The position numbers and the translations under genes were made by a program. From Christiangramia flava JLT2011 (GTDB lineage Bacteria > Bacteroidota > Bacteroidia > Flavobacteriales > Flavobacteriaceae), in the NCBI RefSeq assembly GCF_001951155.1, contig NZ_CP016359.1:3186001-3250000 (forward strand): a stretch of 64,000 nucleotides of DNA, read 5' to 3'. Below the pieces are notes generated by a model, which saw only the letters and a list, made by a program, of their open reading frames with translations, was not told where the DNA came from and did no database searches. Below, piece after piece: positions 54,901 through 61,511 of this stretch. How positions within the stretch are numbered: the first letter of the stretch is position 1; each line of letters opens with the position of its first letter.

Positions 54901-55217
54901 CTTTCCCTTCCCAGCTGCAGGTTGCACCGATTAGAAGCATGCTTCGCTATGATTTCGATCAAGATGGAAAAGAAGAAGTTCTTTTTGCGGGAAACTATTT
55001 CGGTGTTACCCCGTATCACGGTAAGTTCGACGGTTTAGGCGGACTCCTTTATTTTAACAAGGATAAAATTCTGAATTCCGTTGAAATTGGTTTAAATTTA
55101 TCACAAAATTCTGTTAAAAATCTTTCAGTAATTGAAATAGGGAAGAAGCCATATTTGCTGGTAACTTCCAATAATTCCAAAGTCTTATTGTATGAAATTA
55201 CATCGGTCAATGAATAA
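51906..55217 (+). CDS. FG-GAP/VCBS-repeat lipoprotein with UnbV domain, third of three
   Basis: 1103 residues; ATG at 51906 overlaps the previous gene by 32 bases and gives a signal ending MAIVSC. Thirteen DxNxDGxxD motifs (DINNDGLADI, DVNGDGLLDI, DFDNDGDLDV and so on) and a UnbV domain near 525-598 (NTFGIGSTGVLF, DSLHLEWPGG). Like the first copy it has the TRSYQSASQP type segment of UnbV domains. It precedes and overlaps the haloperoxidase gene, so all four are probably made together. Confidence 0.92.
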   Translation: MKNLEFLRSIKFSAICFGLMAIVSCQKEQESEVPETFFSNPSAEETGLNFTNQLTENRDANILDYLYFYNGGGVSIGDINNDGLADIYLTGNQVKNKLFLNKGNFEFEDVTEEAGVAGESSWNTGCTMADVNGDGLLDIYVSAVVGVNGFRGHNELFINNGDLTFTEMSAKYGLNEESFSSQAAFFDFDNDGDLDVYILNHAVHTNESFGPSSIREKRVYESGDKLMRNDGGKFTDISEEAGIFGGANSYGLGLTTADFNNDGFTDIYVGNDFHEDDYFYINNGDGTFSESLKDQFGHISRFSMGNDAADINNDGYVDLMTLDMLAEDETVLKASAGDDSYNVHELKTGKLGYQPQYTRNMLQLNNHGQFFTETALMSGVAATDWSWGPLFADYDQDGKIDLFITNGIPKRPNDLDYVKFISNEQIQKKLDQTTLVDNQALDLMPEGRVTNYFFRGMGNGMFEDDTKNWIKNDSIISTGVAYGDLDNDGDLDIVTNNVNSPVSIYRNDQADGNYLQVSFRNDSGNTFGIGSTGVLFTSEGTQIRQLYATRSYQSASQPILHFGIPKDVKIDSLHLEWPGGKSLTLKNVKPNQLLQVHYKDFIQDTDFKNFKYNNESQLFKLLANDFGLNYEHLENDFSDFDMQKLIPHKFSDLGPAVTVADVNNDGLEDVFFGASRFQPAQIFIQGTDGFHAKSYESIAEDSLAEDVSATAGDFNNDGKIDILVASGGGESVGANNWLLDRLYLGTENGFVKDTLFPETFANSSIVKSADFDKDGDLDVFIGANSVNYDYGNMPKSALLLNENRQFTKLQHAEFENIGMVNDASWTDFDQDGNLDLILVGEWMSPRFFRNNSGKFEDVTQDLISEKLNGMWQSIQPFDADGDGDEDYLLGNWGLNTKLKADEKTPLRMYYSDFDGNGLTETLIAAEKNDKYYFIGGLDDLSAQLSTLLRKRFTSYQKFAGKAVNEIFTPEELNDATLFEIHTLASGYLENRDGKFVFHAFPSQLQVAPIRSMLRYDFDQDGKEEVLFAGNYFGVTPYHGKFDGLGGLLYFNKDKILNSVEIGLNLSQNSVKNLSVIEIGKKPYLLVTSNNSKVLLYEITSVNE

Positions 55218-56562
55218 AATCCTGGTTTTTGCGATGCTATCGTTCTTACTGATCTCCTGTTCTGAAAAGCAAGAGATCGAAGTTACGGCAAACGATTTTC
55301 ACAATGCCAATGATTATGTGAGTAAGACGATGGTCCATGATATTTTTTCACCGCCGGTTGCCAGCCGCGTATACGCTTATACCAATATCGCCGCATATGA
55401 GACCATAGCTCAGTTTGATCCTGCCTACCAGAGTCTTGCCGGACAGCTTACCAATCTCAAGCCAGTGCCCGCACCGGAATCTGAAAAAACAAATGGCAAG
55501 ATCGCCGCGCTTGTGGCTTTTTATGATATTGGCACGAGCCTGGTTTTTTCCGAAGATATGCTGAAGTCTAAAAGAGACAGTATTTTCCAGAACTGGAAGG
55601 AAATAGATGAAGAAACATTCAAGGTTTCCGAAGCTTATGGCCTTAAAGTCGCACAGCATATCAAAGACTGGATGAAACAGGATAATTACGCTGAAACTCG
55701 TACCATGCCTAAATTTTCGGTTCATACGGAAGAAGAGGCAAGATGGCAGCCCACTCCGCCTTCCTATATGGATGGGATCGAGCCACACTGGATGAAAATT
55801 CGTCCTTTCGCAATCAACGCAGCAGATCAGTTTAAGCCTGCGCCGCCTCCGGAATTTTCCATGGAGGAAGGCAGCAAATTCCATAATGAACTAATGGAAG
55901 TTTATAATATCCGGGAAGAGATTGCCGAAGATGAGGAAAACAGTGAGAAAATGGCTATTGCTAAATTCTGGGACTGTAACCCGTATGTTTCCATTCTTCG
56001 AGGTCACCTGATGTTTGCAACCAAGAAAATTACACCGGGAGGTCACTGGATCGGGATCACCAAGATCGCCTGCAAAAAAGCCGATGCTGATTTTGATAAA
56101 TCTGTTTATGCCTATGCAAAAACTTCCGTAGCCATTGCTGATGCTTTCATTAGCTGTTGGGACGAAAAATACCGTAGCAACCTGGTGAGGCCAGAAACCC
56201 TCATCAATAAGTACGTAGATGAAAACTGGCAATCTGTACTGCAAACTCCGCCATTTCCGGAGTACACCAGCGGTCATTCGGTCGTTTCCGGAGCCGCAGC
56301 GATTTCGCTAACCAGTATTTTCGGTGATAATTTCGCTTTTGATGATGATACGGAAGAAGATTTTGGTTTACCAATGCGTTCTTTCAAATCTTTCAATGAA
56401 GCTTCGGCAGAAGCTGCGAGAAGCAGGCTTTATGGCGGGATTCATTATCGTTCGGCCATTGAAGTTGGTCTTGTACAGGGACGTGCGCTAGGGAATTTCG
56501 TGGTGAATAAGCTTCAAATGACCTCAGAAAAAGAGGCAGATGGAGAAATTGCTTCGAAATAG
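55210..56562 (+). CDS. Vanadium-dependent haloperoxidase-type (PAP2) lipoprotein
   Basis: 450 residues from the ATG at 55210 (signal ending FLLISC); an ATG at 55192 is also in frame. The vanadate/phosphate pocket is complete: KYRSNLVRP (K320, R327), YTSGHS (S354-G355-H356) and SRLYGGIHY (R406, H412). Early residues (HDIFSPPVASRVYAYTNIAA) match the long helical N-terminal part of bacterial VHPO relatives. It could halogenate organics with H2O2, or act as an acid phosphatase; both share this site. Overlaps the third FG-GAP gene by 8 bases. Confidence 0.9.
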   Translation: MNKILVFAMLSFLLISCSEKQEIEVTANDFHNANDYVSKTMVHDIFSPPVASRVYAYTNIAAYETIAQFDPAYQSLAGQLTNLKPVPAPESEKTNGKIAALVAFYDIGTSLVFSEDMLKSKRDSIFQNWKEIDEETFKVSEAYGLKVAQHIKDWMKQDNYAETRTMPKFSVHTEEEARWQPTPPSYMDGIEPHWMKIRPFAINAADQFKPAPPPEFSMEEGSKFHNELMEVYNIREEIAEDEENSEKMAIAKFWDCNPYVSILRGHLMFATKKITPGGHWIGITKIACKKADADFDKSVYAYAKTSVAIADAFISCWDEKYRSNLVRPETLINKYVDENWQSVLQTPPFPEYTSGHSVVSGAAAISLTSIFGDNFAFDDDTEEDFGLPMRSFKSFNEASAEAARSRLYGGIHYRSAIEVGLVQGRALGNFVVNKLQMTSEKEADGEIASK

Positions 56563-57480
56563 ATGAATAAGATCGTTTCTATTGTGCTGTTCCTGCTTAT
56601 CGCCGGCATGATCTGGTTTTTCTTCGTGAAGCAGTATGATTATGAATTTCAGTTCGAGACGCGATATGGACAGGGTGTGGCTTTTCGGGAGATCAGTCAT
56701 TGGAAGGAGCTGAATAAGGAATACTCGAAATTGGAACAAACCGGTGTTCGAGAATTTGACGCCATTTCCCAGTCTTTACAAACCGAAAATGCCAGACTGG
56801 ATTTTTTATGGAATTTTGAGTCGGATACTGATTCCATTACAAAGGTCAAAGTCTGGGTGAGAAGCAATAAGGATCGCTTTAAAAATAGGTTTCAGATTTT
56901 AAACCCTTTTGCTGAAAATGTTTTTATAGACAGCATCAAAACAGATATGCTGGACTTAATGAAAAACCTGAAAAAGCAGCAATCTTCATACTCCGTCAAG
57001 CTGGAAGACAGTTTGAAAATGTCTCCGGCCTTTGATTGCATCTGCCATCATTCCGAAGCTATTCCGGTACAGTCAAAAGCCATGGAAATGGTGCAGACCA
57101 TTGGTTACCTGGAAGAATACGTTCTGGATCACCAGTTGAAGTTAACTGGAAATCCCTTTGTAAAAATTACTGCCTGGGACCGCCAGAATGATAAAGTAGA
57201 TTTTGACTTCTGTTTTCCCGTAAATCTAGCACAGGATATCCGGCCCGAAGGAAAAGTGGAATTTCGGCAGGTACCATCATCCTTGTCGCTACAGGCTGTT
57301 TTCCATGGAAATTACCGAATTTCTGACCTTGCCTGGTACGATCTCATTGCACAAGCCAGGGCTCAGAATCTTAAAACCAGTGCACTTCCCCTGGAAATTT
57401 TTTATAACAACCCAAAAACCGATATTCACGCTCCCCAATGGCGGGCAGATGTGTTTCTTCCGGTGATCGATCAGCCCTAA
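56563..57480 (+). CDS. Membrane-anchored GyrI-like (effector-binding) protein
   Basis: 305 residues. One N-terminal membrane helix (IVSIVLFLLIAGMIWFFFV), a middle region of no known fold (an SRPBCC-like segment is possible) and a C-terminal GyrI/AraC effector-binding-like domain from about 195 on (FCFPVNLAQDI, FRQVPSSLSLQAVFHGNY, WRADVFLPV). Its start directly follows the haloperoxidase stop codon, so it is the last gene of that run. Such domains bind small hydrophobic or cationic molecules. Role unknown. Confidence 0.75.
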   Translation: MNKIVSIVLFLLIAGMIWFFFVKQYDYEFQFETRYGQGVAFREISHWKELNKEYSKLEQTGVREFDAISQSLQTENARLDFLWNFESDTDSITKVKVWVRSNKDRFKNRFQILNPFAENVFIDSIKTDMLDLMKNLKKQQSSYSVKLEDSLKMSPAFDCICHHSEAIPVQSKAMEMVQTIGYLEEYVLDHQLKLTGNPFVKITAWDRQNDKVDFDFCFPVNLAQDIRPEGKVEFRQVPSSLSLQAVFHGNYRISDLAWYDLIAQARAQNLKTSALPLEIFYNNPKTDIHAPQWRADVFLPVIDQP

Positions 57481-58367
57481 GGATTGTAATTTACTGGAAC
57501 GGCCACCTTTAATTTCTGCGGAATGATGGAAACATCGATCTTCGTTTCTTTACCTATGAATTCGCCGTCTATCTGAAAAGAAATCGGTGGTTTACAGGTA
57601 ATGGTTGCTTCAGTGGTGGGAATGGTTTCCAGAAATTCAGGATCGATACGTGATTCATTCCGAAGAGTTTTCAGAATATCGAAAAAATTCAGGCGCTTAA
57701 AAACAAGTATTTCGAAGATACCGTCATTGGGCTTTCCTTCCGGATTGACGTTGGCACCGGTGCCGTATTTATTCGCGTTTGCGATACCGAGTAACACGCC
57801 TTCCCTCACAAATTCTTTCCCATCGGTTTCGATACGAAATTCAAAAGGATACTCACTTTTGATCAGGGTGGGAATAGTTTGCAGTAGATAGCCAAACTTT
57901 CCGCGGATATTGCTACCCTCATAATTACGGATCAATTCAGCGTTGATACCGAGATCACTCAGGTGCAGGCAAATTTTTTCGTTCAGGCACAGCATGTCGA
58001 GTTCGATACAATGATCACTGAGTGCAATTTGTACCTGTTGTTCCAATTGCTGCGGAATTTGCAGGTTGGTACATAACCCGTTTGCAGAACCTGCGGGAAT
58101 CAACCCTATAGAAACATCAAAATCTTTTACAGCATCTGCCACCAGATTGATGGTGCCGTCACCGCCGGCAATGACCAGGCGGTCTATTTCTCTTTCTTTT
58201 ACGAGCTCCTTGATCTCCTCCGCATCATTTTCCCCGGTAGTTTTATAAAGATGAAAATGAGCATTATGCTGCTTTACTTCCTGTTCTACCTGTCGTTGTG
58301 CTTTATCTTTGGAAATGTCTCCGGAAATGGGATTCACGACCAATAAAACTTCCTTAAAATTCACCAT
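57477..58367 (-). CDS. Diacylglycerol/lipid kinase family protein (YegS-like)
   Basis: 296 residues. DAGK catalytic domain with NPISGD near the start, the nucleotide-binding GGDGTINLVADAV (about 69-81), and IPAGSANGLCTNL; C-terminal half beta-rich as in YegS. It phosphorylates diacylglycerol or another lipid at the membrane. Its stop codon overlaps the stop of the convergent GyrI-like gene (4 shared bases). Confidence 0.92.
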   Translation of the reverse strand: MVNFKEVLLVVNPISGDISKDKAQRQVEQEVKQHNAHFHLYKTTGENDAEEIKELVKEREIDRLVIAGGDGTINLVADAVKDFDVSIGLIPAGSANGLCTNLQIPQQLEQQVQIALSDHCIELDMLCLNEKICLHLSDLGINAELIRNYEGSNIRGKFGYLLQTIPTLIKSEYPFEFRIETDGKEFVREGVLLGIANANKYGTGANVNPEGKPNDGIFEILVFKRLNFFDILKTLRNESRIDPEFLETIPTTEATITCKPPISFQIDGEFIGKETKIDVSIIPQKLKVAVPVNYNP

Positions 58368-58435
58368 ATTATCCTGATAGTTACTCTAAATTAAGTAATT
58401 TGGAAGGAAGGAAATTTTAAAAAAAGGCCAATATT

Positions 58436-59401
58436 TTGAAACTGGATCTTAAGCTTTATCGAGGTTATGTTAACGATGAAGAATTAATAGTTTTTGGCCA
58501 CCTTTTCCAGTCCTGGGCGCCAGATAAATATAGCATCGAAAAAAAAGGTTTGAAGCATGCGTATGCCATTCTGCATAAATTCCGAATCAAGCCACTGGAA
58601 AATTATAAGATCAACCTGAAATTTCGTGATCTGGAAGTCACTACTAAAACGCTTGAAGATGGGTACTTCAGGTTTACGATTCCGTATGACGAAGAACTGG
58701 AACCGGGATGGCATAATTATGAGGTTACCTGTAAATTTGGCCAATTTGGCATCGTGGAAAGGGGAGAACTGCTGAAACCTTATCCCAGTAAACTCGGGAT
58801 CATTTCAGATATTGACGATACCTTTCTGATCTCCCATAGCAACAATTTTTTTAAGAAACTCTACGTGATGCTCTCTAAGAATGTCAATACACGAAAGGTT
58901 TTTGATGATGTGGTTCGGCACTACCAGGAACTTAGCCAGGCAGGGCAGGAGAGCTCGAAAGCTACGAATTCTTTTTTCTATGTATCCAGCAGCGAATGGA
59001 ACCTGTATGATTTCATTGCGGAATTTGCTGTTCTACACGACCTTCCTAAAGCGGTCATCAAGCTGAAAAAGATCAAAACCGGTTTAAGAGATTTTGTGGC
59101 CACGGGCAGGGGCAATCACGATCATAAATTTATTAAGATCAAGGATATTCTGAGTTTTTATCCGCACCTGGAATATGTACTGTTGGGAGATGATTCCCAA
59201 CACGACCCTTTTTTATACGAACGCATCATTAAAACTTTTCCGAAAAATATCAGGGTGGTTTACATCCGGCAGACAGGGCAAAAGAAAAAAGAGAAAGTGG
59301 TTTCCGTTCTTCGGAATATGGAAAGTATGGGTACAGCAACCTGCTATTTTAAAAAGAGCGATGAGGCCATTCAGCATTCTAAAGAAATTGGAATTATATA
59401 A
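58436..59401 (+). CDS. App1-family (DUF2183) phosphatidate phosphatase-like protein
   Basis: 321 residues from a TTG start; an in-frame stop lies a few codons upstream and the N-terminal residues LDLKLYRGYVND fit the family, so TTG seems right. The HAD-like catalytic motif DIDDT (in IISDIDDTFLISHS) and YVSSSEWNLYDFI plus LLGDDSQHDP are the App1 signatures. It dephosphorylates lipids such as phosphatidate. Adjacent to a divergent lipid-kinase gene, so both may act on the same lipid pool. Confidence 0.9.
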   Translation: MKLDLKLYRGYVNDEELIVFGHLFQSWAPDKYSIEKKGLKHAYAILHKFRIKPLENYKINLKFRDLEVTTKTLEDGYFRFTIPYDEELEPGWHNYEVTCKFGQFGIVERGELLKPYPSKLGIISDIDDTFLISHSNNFFKKLYVMLSKNVNTRKVFDDVVRHYQELSQAGQESSKATNSFFYVSSSEWNLYDFIAEFAVLHDLPKAVIKLKKIKTGLRDFVATGRGNHDHKFIKIKDILSFYPHLEYVLLGDDSQHDPFLYERIIKTFPKNIRVVYIRQTGQKKKEKVVSVLRNMESMGTATCYFKKSDEAIQHSKEIGII

Positions 59402-59430
59402 AAAAAGAGGAGATGCAATCTCCTCTTTTT
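59402..59430 (+). terminator. Bidirectional terminator between App1 and PRC-barrel genes
   Basis: Perfect 12-base stem aaaaagaggaga (59402-59413) and tctcctcttttt (59419-59430), loop tgcaa. It serves both convergent genes. Confidence 0.92.
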
Positions 59431-59432
59431 TA

Positions 59433-60305
59433 TTATCGGTAATCTTTTTCCCGAAATTCCCTTCGGTTGTAAAAAGTATCGTCTTTTTCTCTGGGTACGC
59501 GCCTTCTTTTGCGGTAAGGATCATCTTCTAAAGGATCGTGATTATCGTGTTCCCAGTCGCGAGATTCATCATAAGTTAGATCTGGATCGTAATCGCGATT
59601 AACAGGTCTGTCCACATCATTGATACCGGTTTTGCGATCATCTGATCGATATTTCATGTTTGCCCGTTCACGTTCCATACGCTCCTCTACCGTTTCGCTG
59701 GAATGTGGGAATTCATCGCGACGAACTTCAGCTTCCCGAAGACGTTGTTGCTCTTCCTGCAGCCGTTCCCGTCTTAGTTGTTCTTCTCTTAGTTCTGCTT
59801 CGCGAATAGAATCATTTTCATAAGCAGTTCGGGTACGTTTTAAGTCCTCTGTTTCGGAATAATTTCGGCGATCATACGAGTGCAGGACATCTTCCTCATA
59901 TTCCCGACTAATAGCAGTTCCGGAGCGATATCTTTTTGTTTCGGCAAAAGTCTGATAATCGATCGTTTCCGTGTACACATATTTATCTGTAGCGTGAATA
60001 TCGATCAGACCAATAGGAATGATAATGTGATTTTCTCCATCCTTATTAATGAACTCCCGCAAATTCTCGCGATGATTCGGTGCGTAGGGATCATGGTTCG
60101 CGCTGATAATGGAATGGTCAACTTCCACATCTACATATACCACCTTCCCCAAGTCAATATTCACTAAAAGGTTATCTACTTTTCCTATGGTTCTGTTGTC
60201 GAGATCTTTCACGGGCCAGCCCGTAATATCTTTGTCGTGAGAATTAACCTTATAATCCTTCAGTTCACTTAAATAATATAAGTGTTTCTTTACCTCTGTA
60301 CTCAT
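59433..60305 (-). CDS. PRC-barrel protein with charged coiled-coil tail
   Basis: 290 residues. The N-terminal ~120 residues contain a PRC-barrel-like fold (YYLSELKDYKVNSHDKDITG, LDNRTIGKVDNLLVNIDLG), then an Arg/Glu-rich helical stretch (REEQLRRERLQEEQQRLREA near 170-190) and a long polar low-complexity tail. PRC-barrel proteins of this type are common stress- or storage-associated cytoplasmic proteins in Flavobacteria. Fifteen bases separate it from the small membrane protein gene upstream (60321). Confidence 0.8.
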   Translation of the reverse strand: MSTEVKKHLYYLSELKDYKVNSHDKDITGWPVKDLDNRTIGKVDNLLVNIDLGKVVYVDVEVDHSIISANHDPYAPNHRENLREFINKDGENHIIIPIGLIDIHATDKYVYTETIDYQTFAETKRYRSGTAISREYEEDVLHSYDRRNYSETEDLKRTRTAYENDSIREAELREEQLRRERLQEEQQRLREAEVRRDEFPHSSETVEERMERERANMKYRSDDRKTGINDVDRPVNRDYDPDLTYDESRDWEHDNHDPLEDDPYRKRRRVPREKDDTFYNRREFREKDYR

Positions 60306-60320
60306 AACTTGATCTTTTGG

Positions 60321-60515
60321 TTAAATTGTTTTTGTTTGTATGACGTGATGTTGCGGGATGGTCATAGCGGTTACGTCATCAATGGTTTCAGTCTCATTGT
60401 TATCATCAGTTTCCGTACTTCCGTAGAAATATAAAAATGCCAGGATGGCAAGAACAATGATCACCAGTAACCATGGCCATACCGGTCTTTTTTTTTCTAC
60501 TCTTATTTCAGCCAT
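60321..60515 (-). CDS. 64-residue single-pass membrane protein
   Basis: A basic N terminus (MAEIRVEKKRPVWP), one hydrophobic helix (WLLVIIVLAILAFLYFYG, about 15-32) and an acidic, Asn/Thr-rich tail. No family recognised. Upstream of and close to the PRC-barrel gene on the same strand, so probably co-transcribed. The topology (inner-membrane anchor, external tail) is inferred from charge. Confidence 0.75.
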   Translation of the reverse strand: MAEIRVEKKRPVWPWLLVIIVLAILAFLYFYGSTETDDNNETETIDDVTAMTIPQHHVIQTKTI

Positions 60516-60616
60516 AATGAATTAGATTGTTGATTAGTATAACTAAATTAACCGGTGCGGCTGCAAATTTTTTCTAAGTTTACGGTAAAGTATTGTTAAT
60601 TAATTCATTGAAATAA

Positions 60617-60642
60617 AAAAGCCGGGACAAGGCCCGGCTTTT
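60617..60642 (-). terminator. Terminator after the dienelactone hydrolase gene
   Basis: Ten-base stem aaaagccggg (60617-60626) and cccggctttt (60633-60642), loop acaagg; T-run on the minus side, 20 bases after the hydrolase stop. Confidence 0.88.
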
Positions 60643-60661
60643 CATTTTTCAGCTAAAAATA

Positions 60662-61501
60662 TTATTTCAGGAATTTCAGCATCCTGTCCCAGGCCTGGTC
60701 ATGGGCCTTCTTATTTCCAGGCTCCCCATTTGCTTCATGACCACTACGCATAAACGCATGACCGGCACTTTCATAAATCTCATATTCGAAAGCTTTACCT
60801 AGGGAATCCATCTGAGCTTTTGTTCTTTCCAGAGTGGAGTTCACACGGTTGTCATTCCCACCATAATATCCATACACAGGAGTTTCGATCTTTGCCAATA
60901 AGGAATCGGCTTCCGGAGCAGTTCCATAAAATACATGTGCAGAAGTGATTTCTGGATTATGCGTAGCATATCGAAAAGTCTGGGATCCACCCCAACAAAA
61001 TCCAACCACGGCAACTTCCCCTGTTCCTGCCGGATCTTTTCGAATATAATCATAACAGGCATCAAGATCTTTAGTTACCTGTTCAGGATCCAGGCGATAA
61101 ATGGCAGTTCTAGCCTCATCCGGGCTATCCATATCACTGGTCAACTCTTTGCCGGGAACCGTGTTGGAGATCAGGTCTGGCGCTATAACGAGGTATCCTT
61201 TTTCAGCAAGTTTATCAGCGAAAACCCGCGCCCAATCATTTAAACCCCGGTTTTCATGAATGACTAAAACGGGCTTTGCTTTTTCCTTTTTTTCGGGATA
61301 CACCACAAAAGCTTTCAAGGTTCGACCGTCCTGTTCCAGGTCTATCCACTCATGGTGTCGCGGAGAGTCAGATAGTTCAGTGATATCCTGGCTTTCTTCG
61401 GAAGAGGCTCTTACAGGCTCTTCCTTTGACTCTTTCTGATCTTTGCAGGCTGCGAAGAGGATCATTAAAAAGACCCCAATGCTCAGGCTTATTTTTTTCA
61501 T
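60662..61501 (-). CDS. Dienelactone hydrolase-family lipoprotein
   Basis: 279 residues from the ATG at 61501, giving a signal ending ILFAAC (the frame to 61582 lies inside the peptidase gene). Alpha/beta hydrolase fold: HENRGLNDWARVFADKLAEK, APDLIS, the nucleophile elbow VVGFCWGGSQTF (Cys), the Asp in YYGGNDNRVN and the His in ESAGHAFMR. Substrate unknown; exported to the periplasm or surface. Ten bases after the M28 peptidase gene and likely co-transcribed. Confidence 0.9.
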   Translation of the reverse strand: MKKISLSIGVFLMILFAACKDQKESKEEPVRASSEESQDITELSDSPRHHEWIDLEQDGRTLKAFVVYPEKKEKAKPVLVIHENRGLNDWARVFADKLAEKGYLVIAPDLISNTVPGKELTSDMDSPDEARTAIYRLDPEQVTKDLDACYDYIRKDPAGTGEVAVVGFCWGGSQTFRYATHNPEITSAHVFYGTAPEADSLLAKIETPVYGYYGGNDNRVNSTLERTKAQMDSLGKAFEYEIYESAGHAFMRSGHEANGEPGNKKAHDQAWDRMLKFLK

Positions 61502-61511
61502 AATTACATAA

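Noticed and set aside
45400..55000. Many near-identical gatNNNaatgatgg-type stretches, looking like a DNA repeat family
   Set aside because: They are in phase with the DxNxDGxxD coding repeats and are explained by protein-level repetition.
55348..55884. 178-codon minus-strand frame inside the haloperoxidase gene
   Set aside because: The plus-strand protein carries the full catalytic pocket and signal peptide; the antisense frame shows no recognisable motif.
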